Assembly (NCBI GenBank): GCA_964553615.1
Contig: CAZKMA010000007.1
Span: 1-64,000 of the forward strand
Direction: 5' to 3'
DNA from: DATKUC01 sp964553615
GTDB lineage: Bacteria; Spirochaetota; Spirochaetia; DSM-27196; DATKUC01
Length of the DNA stretch: 64,000 bases
The notes beneath the pieces were generated by a model that saw nothing but the letters and a program-made list of their open reading frames with translations, did no database searches and was not told the DNA's origin. This document shows positions 43,140 through 52,004 of the stretch, piece by piece. Numbering within the stretch: position 1 is the stretch's first letter; each line of letters begins with the position of its first letter. Position numbers and translations under genes: made by a program.

Positions 43140-44171
43140 CTACAGCCCCGCGCCGCGGATGAGCTCGTTGATATTGCCGGCGACCTCCATCCCGGCCAAC
43201 GTACCGACGTCGGCGAAGAGCGCTTCTTCGGACGTCGTTTCTCTTACTTCCACCTCCACCCGGGCGTCTATGCTCTCATGAATCCGTCGTTCCATCCGGC
43301 CTTCGACCGGCGCTATGAGGATGCCGTGCGCGCCTCGGTGCCCGCGAATCCTGAGCCCCCGGCGACGATCACGTATTTCAATCATCACCTCGGTGTCGGA
43401 AACTGAGAGAGCGGTAAGCTTCGCTCCGGTGTACGATGCGAACGTCATGATCCGCGAATGGATCCAGAGAACCACCATGAACCCTGAAAACGCACTCCCG
43501 AGCCAGGGTACGCGGCCTATGGAAACCATGATAGAAGCAGTACTGTTCCGGAAATGGTTCGACTGCATCCATATCCAGGACGACGGAAAAGAACGCCCCC
43601 AGTCTTTTTCAATGTAGCCCGCCCCGCCCCTCAGATCGACTCGAGTTCCCGAGAACTCTCGATTTCCGACCGGAAACGCCACGGTGAGATCACCCCCCAG
43701 GCGATGGTTCATTGAAACTACTCCGTGGTAGCATTCCATGAATGGCGCGAATGTGAACGGTCCCATGGCTCCCGGGGAAAAGAGTGTCGACGGATAGGGC
43801 ACTGCGGACGAAAAATCGACCCGTCCTTCGAGTCGAAGCTCCGGGCTATCGACTGAGACGCGTATCCCGTCCGCCGAGAACAAATTCTCTCCGATCGCGA
43901 CTTCGAATCGGGAACGGGAGAAGCGAAACGACTCGATCGGAAACGGCACGAACGCAGTCTGAGTGGTCCTTCCATCTATCGCCTGGATAAATGCGTATCC
44001 GTCCCGATTGCTGCTCATTCTGCCGAGTGCAATGCCTACGATGATTGCATACACCGCGCTCAGATCGGCGGAAACCAGCTTGAAGTACCATCCTTCGAAA
44101 TATGTCTTTCGCCTCAGGTTTCCCTGGAAAACCGGAGGATTCCAAAGTCGAAAACGGTCGGTTATTCCCAT
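43140..44171 (-). CDS. Tocopherol cyclase-like protein
   Basis: A 343-residue protein of the tocopherol cyclase family (lipocalin-like beta-barrel). Family signatures are LRRKTYFEGWYFKLVSAD, CYHGVVSMNHRLGG, and GYIEKDWGRSFPSSWIWMQS, which matches the diagnostic YxEKNWG..FP..W.W.Q block. In plants and cyanobacteria the enzyme closes the chromanol ring; in non-photosynthetic bacteria its role is unknown. No prenylquinone genes are near. Its 3' end converges with the FemAB-like gene (4-nt gap). A promoter is visible upstream. Confidence 0.85.
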   Translation of the reverse strand: MGITDRFRLWNPPVFQGNLRRKTYFEGWYFKLVSADLSAVYAIIVGIALGRMSSNRDGYAFIQAIDGRTTQTAFVPFPIESFRFSRSRFEVAIGENLFSADGIRVSVDSPELRLEGRVDFSSAVPYPSTLFSPGAMGPFTFAPFMECYHGVVSMNHRLGGDLTVAFPVGNREFSGTRVDLRGGAGYIEKDWGRSFPSSWIWMQSNHFRNSTASIMVSIGRVPWLGSAFSGFMVVLWIHSRIMTFASYTGAKLTALSVSDTEVMIEIRDRRRGLRIRGHRGAHGILIAPVEGRMERRIHESIDARVEVEVRETTSEEALFADVGTLAGMEVAGNINELIRGAGL

Positions 44172-44187
44172 TGCGCCCCGAGACGCA

Positions 44188-44215
44188 TGATTACAGGAGT
44201 AAATATTACTGTCAA
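44188..44215 (-). promoter_or_regulatory. Promoter of the tocopherol cyclase-like gene
   Basis: On the - strand a consensus TTGACA (44215-44210) is followed after 16 nt by TAATCA (44193-44188), about 17 nt before the ATG. Confidence 0.5.
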
Positions 44216-44270
44216 GTTCAATTATCTTCCGTTGTCAATAGTTTCCCTTGACCGGACCGCGAGCGGCTCA

Positions 44271-44902
44271 TCAAAAGGTATGGTAGAGAATTTCATCCGA
44301 TGGAAACGCCGAGTCGTGACGAAAAAGATCCGCGGCAAACGGCTTGTGCGGCGGATCGCCGCATGCACATGACTCGTCATCGATTTCTTTTCCCTCGGAG
44401 AACCGCAAATATCGACAATCCAGTCGTCCGCGTACCATGAGCAGAAACACGACACCCGTGTTTACGGCGGAGAGCTGTCTTACGTATCGATCGATCCCGC
44501 GGAATCCATCCAGTATAAACTTCAAGCGATTTCCCGGGCACCGATGGGCCACCATGTCGAACCCCTTCAGGTACCGGATTTCGCTGCGGACAAATTGGTC
44601 CATCTCGCGCTCGAACGCAAAGCCGGACACAACAACTACGGCATGTTCATCTTCGGTGATGATCATAGGCTCACGTTGATGCTCAACGGCATGTTCCGGC
44701 TCGTGGATTGAGGCGATAAGAATGCCGTCCGTCGGAGTTGAGCAATCTCATGGTGAGCAGGCGCGAGGAGCTTTTCTTCGATGGTTGGAATGGGCACGTT
44801 GTTGGCCGGCAACTGTCGGACTGCGTGCTCGACGCGACCAGACCATTGTGCGCTGTGCGCGAAAATCGGCTCAATATTCTCCAGAACGGTCTGCCGTATC
44901 AT
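44271..44902 (-). pseudogene. Hypothetical gene interrupted by a frameshift
   Basis: Two - strand frames join into one protein-like sequence. The 5' part (from ATG 44902) reads MIRQTVLENIEPIFAHSAQW to PTIEEKLLAPAHHEIAQLRR. The 3' part, one frame away, reads DGILIASIHEPEHAVEHQRE and runs on through ITEDEHAVVVVSGFAFEREM to the stop at 44271, without its own start codon before that block. The break is near 44725-44735, at the repeat ACGGACGG. I do not recognise the family. It could be a real pseudogene, a sequencing indel or a recoding site. Confidence 0.5.
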
Positions 44903-44990
44903 AAATGCCCGAACAATACTGGGACATCGAGACTAAAAAGTAAAGAGCAGGATGGTTATATTGAAGGGAGGTGCCAAAGAGGAGGATGAG

Positions 44991-45965
44991 ATGCACGGAA
45001 TTCAAGTTCGGAAACATGGCGGACCAGAGGTCCTCGAATACACAGAGCTCCCGGATCCAGTTCCCCAGGAAGGGGGCGTCATTGTCAGGCTCGCCGCGGC
45101 GGGTGTGAATTTCATTGACGTCTATTTCAGGACGGGCCTCTACCAGACCACCTTACCGTTCGTTCCCGGAGTCGAAGGGGCAGGCACCGTGGAACAGGTG
45201 GGTGCGGGAGTAACCGAGGTGAAGCCGGGAGATCGGGTGGCGTTCACGGGTATTCCCGCCGCTTACAGCGAATTGGTGGCCGCGCCGGCAGGTCGGCTGG
45301 TCAGACTCCCTGACACGCTCGGGTTCGAAGAGGGCGCAGCCGCAATGCTTCAGGGGATGACCGCCCACTACCTGGCAACATCCACCTACCCGCTGAAAGA
45401 GGGTGATATCGCACTGGTTCATGCCGGGGCGGGTGGCGTTGGACTTCTCCTGATTCAGATTGCAAAGATGCGCAAGGCGACCGTAATTGCCACGGTGTCG
45501 ACTGAAGAGAAAGCATCCCTGGCGCGGGATGCAGGCGCGGACGAGGTTATTCTGTACACCAGGCAGGACTTTTCCGAGGAGACAATGCGGATTACCGGAA
45601 AATCAGGAGTTCACGTGGTGTACGACTCCGTCGGGAAAGACACGTTCGAACGGAGCTTGAAATGCCTGCGTCCACGGGGATATCTTGTGCTGTACGGACA
45701 GTCGAGTGGCAAGGTTCAGAGTTTTGATCCACAGATCCTGAACAGCGGGGGATCACTGTTCCTTACGCGACCAACACTGAACGACTATATCGCGAACAGG
45801 AAAAGCCTCGATCGGAGAGCCGATGAGGTACTTGGATGGATTGGAGAAAAACGGCTGCGGTTGCGTATCGAGCATCGTTTTCCGCTTTCGGGGGCCTCCA
45901 CCGCACATTCCATGCTCGAGGGGAGGCGAACCACCGGAAAGGTGATTCTGCTACCGGGTTCGTGA
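44991..45965 (+). CDS. NADPH:quinone oxidoreductase (zinc-independent MDR family)
   Basis: A 324-residue quinone oxidoreductase (QorA type) of the medium-chain dehydrogenase/reductase superfamily. MHGIQVRKHGGPEVLEYTEL opens the protein; AAGVNFIDVYFRTGLY and VPGVEGAGTVEQVG are typical; the NADPH site is VHAGAGGVGLLLIQIAK. Zinc-ligand cysteines are absent, as in Qor. GGAGG stands 5 nt before the ATG at 44991, so the in-frame ATG at 44952 is rejected. Likely cytosolic detoxification of quinones. Confidence 0.93.
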   Translation: MHGIQVRKHGGPEVLEYTELPDPVPQEGGVIVRLAAAGVNFIDVYFRTGLYQTTLPFVPGVEGAGTVEQVGAGVTEVKPGDRVAFTGIPAAYSELVAAPAGRLVRLPDTLGFEEGAAAMLQGMTAHYLATSTYPLKEGDIALVHAGAGGVGLLLIQIAKMRKATVIATVSTEEKASLARDAGADEVILYTRQDFSEETMRITGKSGVHVVYDSVGKDTFERSLKCLRPRGYLVLYGQSSGKVQSFDPQILNSGGSLFLTRPTLNDYIANRKSLDRRADEVLGWIGEKRLRLRIEHRFPLSGASTAHSMLEGRRTTGKVILLPGS

Positions 45966-46043
45966 TCGTTTTTTAGCTCCGATGACTGCCGGTATGGAGT
46001 TTTTCCCTTCACGGGCCGATAAAAGTAGGGAGGTGGAGATCGT

Positions 46044-47060
46044 ATGATAGGAATTCGCCTTGCGAATAACACGTTTTTTCCGATTCTGGACGAAGGTCAG
46101 CGCGCCCCCGCCTATGGCCGGACAGGGAAAAAGCGTCTCATTCTTACAACGGTCAAGGACAATCAGACGACCGTACAGATAGACCTCTACCGTGGGGCCG
46201 AAAAGGATGTCTCTAAAGACAGCTATCTGGCCACGTTGACCGTGGAGAATATCGGGAAGATGAAGGCCGGTGATCCGGAAATCGATCTCATCATGGGGAC
46301 CGATGCCGAGGGACAACTCGACGTTCATGCCCATGATCGTGCAGGTGGGGCGGAAAACAGCCTGTCGGTCAGTCTGAAAGAGCTGCCGGAAGATGCAATA
46401 AGGGAAACTCCGAATTTCGCCATCGGTGACGACTTTGCCACGCCGGACACCCTCGGAGAATATCGGTGGGATGACGATGCCGCCTCGGCCCCGGCAGAAG
46501 AAGTCCCCGAAGATGGAAGGCGCCGCGAGACCGCAAAGGCGCAGGACTACCGGGAAGTCCGGACTGAGCGTCGGTCTCCCATTCTCATTGTAATACTTCT
46601 TGCAATCGGCGTAATCGCCATTCTGGTGCTTGCTTACTTCCTGCTGCGGACAAAACCGGCGGATGGGATGCCCGCGCTGCCGAATCAATCGGGACCGGTT
46701 TCTTCATCGCCTGCGAAGCCCGTGCCTCCACCGGGCACGCAAACCCAGTCCGGTTCCGGCGGAACCCGAATGGGTTCCGATGCAACGGCGGCGGCCGAAC
46801 CCGTCGCTCCCGCAACCGCAAACAGTACTCAGGCGGCGGGACCTCAAGCGACACCCACGACTCCTCCTGACGGCGTCTGGTATCGGATCGCCTTCGGCGA
46901 CACTCTCTGGGACCTCGCATACTCATTCTACAACAATCCCCGTCAGTTCGGCAGAATTGCACAGCGGAACAATATCCTGAATCCGAACCGGATCTACGGC
47001 GGAAACCAGATCTTCATCCCGTTGAGCAAGAGCGAACTACAGGCAAGAGAGGGGAACTGA
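46044..47060 (+). CDS. DnaK substrate-binding-domain-like / transmembrane / LysM fusion protein
   Basis: A 338-residue protein of unusual build. Residues 1-112 resemble the beta subdomain of the Hsp70 substrate-binding domain: IGIRLANNTFFPIL, then TVKDNQTTVQIDLYRG, LATLTVENI and the closing PEIDLIMGTDAEGQLDVHAH. There is no ATPase domain. An acidic linker leads to one membrane helix (178-201), a Pro/Ser/Ala-rich spacer, and a LysM domain (279-327, WYRIAFGDTLWDLAYSFYNN). Topology suggests the SBD in the cytosol and LysM on peptidoglycan. GGGAGGTGGAG precedes the ATG. The next gene starts 6 nt after the stop. Confidence 0.78.
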   Translation: MIGIRLANNTFFPILDEGQRAPAYGRTGKKRLILTTVKDNQTTVQIDLYRGAEKDVSKDSYLATLTVENIGKMKAGDPEIDLIMGTDAEGQLDVHAHDRAGGAENSLSVSLKELPEDAIRETPNFAIGDDFATPDTLGEYRWDDDAASAPAEEVPEDGRRRETAKAQDYREVRTERRSPILIVILLAIGVIAILVLAYFLLRTKPADGMPALPNQSGPVSSSPAKPVPPPGTQTQSGSGGTRMGSDATAAAEPVAPATANSTQAAGPQATPTTPPDGVWYRIAFGDTLWDLAYSFYNNPRQFGRIAQRNNILNPNRIYGGNQIFIPLSKSELQAREGN

Positions 47061-47065
47061 TCCGC

Positions 47066-47419
47066 ATGAAGTTTTCACTCCTCGGCAGATTTCTGCTTGA
47101 CCAGACCGATGATCGAGTGACCTGGATACGTATTTTCGAAAACGAGAAAAAGATGCTTGCCGGCCACGGAGTCTACCGCGACGACGTGCTCATCCTTCTT
47201 GCACCTTCGGAAGCGCACGACATCCGTGACGTCCGCGGTGTAAAGGAGGAGCTCGGCATTGACGAGCTGCCCGTGTGGGACAAGACCCGGTATCTGATTC
47301 ACATGGGGAGCGAGCGGCAGAACTACTCCGTGGATGAAGCCATCTATTGCGATAGTGGACAAACGGTTGCAGGGGACGAACTCACCGCGCTGGTCGAAAG
47401 AATTCAGAAGGTCTTCTAA
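47066..47419 (+). CDS. Conserved-looking hypothetical protein
   Basis: A 117-residue soluble protein, MKFSLLGRFLLDQTDDRVTW at the start and DELTALVERIQKVF at the end. No signal peptide or membrane segment. I do not recognise the family. It follows the SBD/LysM fusion gene by 5 nt, so it is probably co-expressed and may be its cytosolic partner; that is inference. The 209 nt downstream hold only the promoter of the pyrophosphatase gene. Confidence 0.6.
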   Translation: MKFSLLGRFLLDQTDDRVTWIRIFENEKKMLAGHGVYRDDVLILLAPSEAHDIRDVRGVKEELGIDELPVWDKTRYLIHMGSERQNYSVDEAIYCDSGQTVAGDELTALVERIQKVF

Positions 47420-47438
47420 CAACCTCCAACATAGTCCA

Positions 47439-47467
47439 TTGACATCCGTGCAAAAATCCGCAAGAAT
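47439..47467 (+). promoter_or_regulatory. Promoter of the membrane pyrophosphatase gene
   Basis: A consensus TTGACA (47439-47444) is followed after 17 nt by AAGAAT (47462-47467). The predicted leader to the ATG at 47629 is about 155 nt long, with no obvious structure that I can call. Confidence 0.5.
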
Positions 47468-47628
47468 GCATTTGATTAATGGGTATAGCTTCGCACTACT
47501 GACACACAAGGGTGTGTTTCCGGCAGTCTTCAACCATAGTTGATCCATTCAGCAAGGAAGATGACAGGGAACACCGATCGAGTTGTGCCAAAATCCCTAC
47601 AAAATATACCGGCGGACGGAGGTGTACA

Positions 47629-49929
47629 ATGATGCGCGGCAAGAAGGTGGGCATCCTGCTTGTGATGCTCCTGATGATCCCTTTCGTTTCACTGTTTGCG
47701 CAGGGCGCGGATGCGCCTAAGGCAGTGGATCTCATGTGGATGGCGTGGGTCGGCTCAATAGCCGCTCTCGGGTTTGCGCTCATCCTTGGTATCAACGTAC
47801 TGAAGAAGGATCCGGGAAGTGAGACCACTCGCGAATTGAGCGCTCACATCCAGGCGGGCGCACTTGCGTACATAAAGCAACAGTACAAGGTTGTTGCAAT
47901 ATTCTTCGCGGTGCTCTTCGTGCTGTTTCTCGTGCTTGCATACGGCCTGCATCTCATCTCGCCGTTTGTGCCGTTTGCATTCCTGACCGGTGGGTTCTTT
48001 TCCGGATTGTCGGGATTCATCGGCATGTCAATTGCAACCCGGGCAAACGCGCGTACCACCTGGGCGTCGAAGACCTCTCTCAACTCCGGACTGCGCGTGG
48101 CATTCTCTTCCGGTACTGTCATGGGCATGGTTGTTGTGGGGCTTGGCATTCTCGACCTCTCAATCTGGTGGACAATCCTCAGCGCCTTCAAACTGCCGAA
48201 TGAAGAGATACCTCCCATCATGATTACCTTCGGTATGGGTGCATCCACCATGGCGCTTTTTGCCCGTCTCGGAGGTGGAATTTTCACGAAGGCGGCAGAC
48301 GTTGGAGCTGACCTCGTCGGGAAAGTCGAAATCGGTCTTCCGGAAGATGATGCGCGGAACCCTGCCACTATCGCAGACAATGTCGGCGATAACGTCGGAG
48401 ATGTTGCCGGGATGGGCGCCGACCTGTACGAATCGTACGTCGGTTCGGTCGTAGCCACAATGGCACTGGGAAGCGTCGCATCGCTCCAGCTCCCATCCAT
48501 TTCGGCCCTGCAGTTCATCCAGATTCCGGTTATTATTGCCGCGGTTGGAATAGTAGCGTCAATTATCGGAACATTCGTGGTTCGTGCGAAAGACAATGCG
48601 ACGCAGAAGGTGCTTCTCTCTGCACTGCGCCGCGGTATCTACCTTTCGACCGGACTCATTATTGTTGCTTCCTTTCTCCTCGTGCTTGCAACGGTGGGAA
48701 CCGGATTTCTCGGTATCTGGGGAGCTCTGATAGCCGGCCTCATTGCGGGCAACATCATCGGGTTCTTTACCGAGTATTACACGTCGGACCACTACAAACC
48801 GACGAAGCAACTTGCAGCAGAATCGCAGACGGGTCCCGCCACCATTATCATTGGCGGACTTTCGCTCGGAATGCTATCCACGCTGATTCCGGTGCTCACC
48901 GTCGGGATTGCAATCCTGGTTGCCTTTGCTCTTTCGGGCGGATTCGTACATCCTGAAGTGGGATTATATGGAATCGGGCTTTCAGCGGTTGGAATGCTTT
49001 CGACACTCGGAATTACGCTCGCAACCGACGCGTACGGCCCGGTTGCGGATAACGCAGGCGGAATTGCACAGATGGCAAGCCTGGAGCCGATAGTCCGTGA
49101 ACGAACGGATGCACTGGATGCGCTCGGCAATACGACTGCTGCCACCGGGAAGGGCTTCGCGATCGGTTCGGCCGCGTTGACCGCCCTGGCACTGCTCGCC
49201 GAGTATTCGAACAAGGTAACTGACGCAATTGGCTCGATCTTTCCAACGCAGGGAGCGCAGGCAAGCGCATTTGAGCGGTTTGAATCCGGTCTTATGCATG
49301 TTGTGCGCAGTGCCACAGGTGCATTCGAAAGCGTTACGCTGAATGTGAACCTCCTTGATCCAAGGATTCTGGTTGGCCTGTTCTTTGGAGCCGTGCTTCC
49401 ATTCGTCTTTGCTTCACTTTCCATGCGTGCGGTAGGACGTGCGGCAGGCTCAATGGTGAATGAGGTGCGCCGGCAGATCCGGGAAAAGCCGGGCATCATG
49501 GCCGGAACCGACAAGCCCGACTATGCGGCGTGCGTTGAAATCTCCACCAAGGGTGCGCAGCGGGAAATGGTCGTGCCAACTATTGTGGCAGTCGGTGCGC
49601 CGATAATCGTCGGCATTCTTCTCGGACCTTTTTCGGTTATCGCGCTGCTTGCCGGAAGTCTCGGCGCCGGATTCGTCCTGGCGGTTATGATGGCAAACTC
49701 CGGTGGGGCGTGGGACAATGCGAAAAAGCACATCGAAAACGGCAATTTTGGCGGAAAGGGGTCTGATAATCACAAGGCTTCGGTTGTCGGAGATACGGTC
49801 GGCGATCCGTTCAAGGACACATCCGGACCATCGTTGAACATTCTGCTGAAGCTCATGTCGATGGTTTCGATAGTGTTCGTGCAGGTCGTAATCGTTCTCC
49901 ATAACCTGGTGCTCGGCCTGTTCATGTAG
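47629..49929 (+). CDS. hppA: K+-dependent membrane-bound pyrophosphatase, likely Na+-pumping
   Basis: Pyrophosphate-driven cation pump, 766 residues with about 16 helices. Substrate-site motifs are DVGADLVGKVEIGLPEDDAR and DNVGDNVGDVAGMGADLYES. GNTTAATGKGFAIG has Ala where K+-independent enzymes have Lys, indicating a K+ requirement. GADLYESYVGS matches Na+-pump rather than H+-pump enzymes at this gate Glu. A second acidic cluster is GDTVGDPFKDTSGPSLNIL. An extra signal-peptide-like segment (MMRGKKVGILLVMLLMIPFV, then SLFAQG) precedes TM1, making it longer than most. GGAGGT lies 5 nt before the ATG; the upstream open frame is in the promoter region. Confidence 0.93.
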   Translation: MMRGKKVGILLVMLLMIPFVSLFAQGADAPKAVDLMWMAWVGSIAALGFALILGINVLKKDPGSETTRELSAHIQAGALAYIKQQYKVVAIFFAVLFVLFLVLAYGLHLISPFVPFAFLTGGFFSGLSGFIGMSIATRANARTTWASKTSLNSGLRVAFSSGTVMGMVVVGLGILDLSIWWTILSAFKLPNEEIPPIMITFGMGASTMALFARLGGGIFTKAADVGADLVGKVEIGLPEDDARNPATIADNVGDNVGDVAGMGADLYESYVGSVVATMALGSVASLQLPSISALQFIQIPVIIAAVGIVASIIGTFVVRAKDNATQKVLLSALRRGIYLSTGLIIVASFLLVLATVGTGFLGIWGALIAGLIAGNIIGFFTEYYTSDHYKPTKQLAAESQTGPATIIIGGLSLGMLSTLIPVLTVGIAILVAFALSGGFVHPEVGLYGIGLSAVGMLSTLGITLATDAYGPVADNAGGIAQMASLEPIVRERTDALDALGNTTAATGKGFAIGSAALTALALLAEYSNKVTDAIGSIFPTQGAQASAFERFESGLMHVVRSATGAFESVTLNVNLLDPRILVGLFFGAVLPFVFASLSMRAVGRAAGSMVNEVRRQIREKPGIMAGTDKPDYAACVEISTKGAQREMVVPTIVAVGAPIIVGILLGPFSVIALLAGSLGAGFVLAVMMANSGGAWDNAKKHIENGNFGGKGSDNHKASVVGDTVGDPFKDTSGPSLNILLKLMSMVSIVFVQVVIVLHNLVLGLFM

Positions 49930-49950
49930 ACCCGGGTAGGAATGAATTGA

Positions 49951-49983
49951 GCGGGCCGTCCTTTCGGGGCGGCCCGTTTTTTT
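49951..49983 (+). terminator. Rho-independent terminator after hppA
   Basis: GC-rich stem (CGGGCCG with CGGCCCG, extended by CC/GG around TTTC) followed by TTTTTTT. It ends about 20 nt before the yidD start, so yidD has little room for its own promoter. Confidence 0.88.
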
Positions 49984-50002
49984 GTATACTTACTCCGGTA
50001 AT

Positions 50003-50311
50003 ATGAATCTGAAAGCAGTACAACACGGATTCCGCCGAGTCCTCACCATCCCCATAGTTGTCTATCAGAAGGTGATCTCCCCGGCCTTTCCCAATTCATG
50101 CATCTACACCCCGTCCTGTTCGACATATGCGAAGGAATCAATCCTTTCCCACGGCCTGTTCCGCGGACTTCTCCTTGCAATTACGCGGATCTTTCGATGC
50201 GCCGGCGGGCTCTACACGGGCGGTGAAGACCCTGTTCCGGTTCATTTCAGCTTCCGCTACATCGGCGGGGCGTACCGTCAATTCTGGCGGCACCGCCGGA
50301 GGCAGGAGTAA
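50003..50311 (+). CDS. yidD: Membrane protein insertion efficiency factor YidD
   Basis: Small peripheral membrane protein, 102 residues, that aids YidC-dependent insertion. The YidD signature is VVYQKVISPAFPNSCIYTPS, followed by CSTYAKESILSHGLFRG, RIFRCAGGLYTGGEDPVP. The N-terminal amphipathic helix and conserved Cys residues are present. The chosen ATG is at 50003; a TTG at 49982 lies in the terminator T-tract. The usual rpmH-rnpA-yidC neighbours are missing here. The next gene begins directly after its stop codon. Confidence 0.92.
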   Translation: MNLKAVQHGFRRVLTIPIVVYQKVISPAFPNSCIYTPSCSTYAKESILSHGLFRGLLLAITRIFRCAGGLYTGGEDPVPVHFSFRYIGGAYRQFWRHRRRQE

Positions 50312-50743
50312 GTGCCGGGGAAACGCGGGAAGGCAGGCTCCCGGAACTCTTTTCTCAACCGCCTGCTCCGGGATCTCGAAAAAAGCCCGAACCTGCGATC
50401 CGGGCGTGAGTCGATAGCAGGAGAAGCGAAGGATCTGTTCGAGGCGGCGTGCCTGTACTACATCCGGGACCGCTACGGCGATTTTCAGGAGGGATTGGAC
50501 GCTCTTGACGCTGTCGGAATAGACTATCGGAAAGGTGTTACGGTGAGCGAAAACGCATCAGGCAGTTACCAGCTCACCGTGGCATTTTCCGGGGGAAGCG
50601 CACAGATACCCGACCTTGCACAGTACTTCACCGATACGCACGGAGTGTACAACAGCAAGGGGTATTACGACGAACAGACCGTATCACGTTTCAATACGAC
50701 AGTGTTCGATCTGCTCGACGACGTACTCGGAGCACGGAAGTAA
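50312..50743 (+). CDS. Hypothetical protein downstream of yidD
   Basis: A 143-residue protein with a GTG start immediately after the yidD stop and AGGAG a few nt upstream, so it is translationally coupled. The N terminus is basic (MPGKRGKAGSRNSFLNRLL); the remainder is acidic, with EAKDLFEAACLYYIRDRYGD and VSRFNTTVFDLLDDVLGARK. No signal peptide or membrane segment. I do not recognise the family. Co-location with yidD may be incidental. Confidence 0.65.
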   Translation: MPGKRGKAGSRNSFLNRLLRDLEKSPNLRSGRESIAGEAKDLFEAACLYYIRDRYGDFQEGLDALDAVGIDYRKGVTVSENASGSYQLTVAFSGGSAQIPDLAQYFTDTHGVYNSKGYYDEQTVSRFNTTVFDLLDDVLGARK

Positions 50744-50765
50744 CGGCGCGGCAGAAGCCCCGTCT

Positions 50766-51842
50766 CTATCTTGCCTTCCCTCGCGACGCACGCTGATACT
50801 GCAGGGGCCACGCCTGCTCTACGCCGAGTTCGGAAGCAGCGGTCAGCGGCCAGTATGGATCCCGCAGGAAGGCCCTGCCAAGGAGGACTGCGTCTGCCTG
50901 ACCGGTCCGAAGGATATGCTCGGCCTGGGTCCCGCTCGTAATCATCCCGACCGTTCCCGTTAGGATTCCCGCTTCGCGACGAACGCGCTCGCTGACTGCC
51001 GTCTGATAACCGGGACCGGCAGGTGGTACTATCCCCGGTGAGATGCCGCCCGACGAGACATCAATGAGGTCGACCCCGCCATCCTTGAGCCGTCTCGCGA
51101 GTTGTACCGAGTCGTCGGCAGTCCAACCGGTATCATGCCAGTCTGTTCCTGAAATGCGGACAAAAAGCGGAAACTCGTCGTCCCAGACCGAGCGGACTGC
51201 GGAGACAATCTCCCGAAGCAGGCGAGTCCGATTCTCAAAACTTCCGCCGTATGCATCCACCCGATGGTTGGAAATCGGAGACAGGAACTCGTGAAGCAGA
51301 TAACCGTGGGCCGCGTGGATCTCTACAACCGAAAAACCAGCCGTGCGTGCGCGCAAGGCCGCGTCCCGAAATGCCGTTATGGTAGCTCGGATATCGGAAA
51401 CGGTCATTGCGGAGGGCGCCTGACTGTCCGGTCCGAACGGCTCGATTCCTGGACCATAGATGGGAGACCACGCTCTTCCGGGTTCACGGAGGACGTCCGT
51501 ACTCTCCCATGGACGCTGGGTGGAAGCCTTCCGCCCGGCATGGGCAAGCTGGATCCCGGCGCACGCGCCGTGATCGGTTATAAACCCGGCAATTCTGCGG
51601 AGCTCGGGTACGTGCTCGTCCTTCCATATGCCCAGATCTCCGCTGGAGATCCTCCCTTCGGGCAAGACCGCCGTGGCCTCGGTCATGACCAGACCGGCTC
51701 CTCCCACGGCACGAGATCCGAGATGTACGAAATGCCAGTCGGATGCGAAACCATCCTCGCTCGAGTACTGGCACATGGGAGACACGAATATCCTGTTGCG
51801 GAAGGTGGTTCCGCCAATGTCGAGAGGTTCAAATAACTGCAT
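50766..51842 (-). CDS. NADH:flavin oxidoreductase / old yellow enzyme, YqjM type
   Basis: FMN-dependent ene-reductase, 358 residues. FRNRIFVSPMCQYSSEDG has the Cys typical of YqjM-like enzymes; IQLAHAGRKAS and VEIHAAHGYLLHEFLSPISN hold the substrate-activating residues, followed by GGSFENRTRLLREIV and the FMN-phosphate loop ADAVLLGRAFLRDPYW. The ATG at 51842 begins MQLFEPLDIGGTTFRNR, the normal family N terminus. It probably detoxifies electrophilic alkenes. It stands alone on this strand between the yidD pair and the aminopeptidase gene. Confidence 0.93.
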   Translation of the reverse strand: MQLFEPLDIGGTTFRNRIFVSPMCQYSSEDGFASDWHFVHLGSRAVGGAGLVMTEATAVLPEGRISSGDLGIWKDEHVPELRRIAGFITDHGACAGIQLAHAGRKASTQRPWESTDVLREPGRAWSPIYGPGIEPFGPDSQAPSAMTVSDIRATITAFRDAALRARTAGFSVVEIHAAHGYLLHEFLSPISNHRVDAYGGSFENRTRLLREIVSAVRSVWDDEFPLFVRISGTDWHDTGWTADDSVQLARRLKDGGVDLIDVSSGGISPGIVPPAGPGYQTAVSERVRREAGILTGTVGMITSGTQAEHILRTGQADAVLLGRAFLRDPYWPLTAASELGVEQAWPLQYQRASRGKAR

Positions 51843-52004
51843 GGAACAAAAGATAGTACGCCGTCGAGCGCGGGTCAACGCCTCTCGAAGTATCACGCAG
51901 CGTGTTGATATCTATCGAGCAGATCCCGCCGGGCATGCTCGGCACCCAGCGCCGTTGACACATGGAACTCTTACGCGGAGACTTGACCGAATAAGGAGAT
52001 TCAC

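Noticed and set aside
51955..52004. TTGACA upstream of the aminopeptidase P gene as a promoter
   Set aside because: No acceptable -10 box at 16-18 nt spacing, so it is not listed as a feature.
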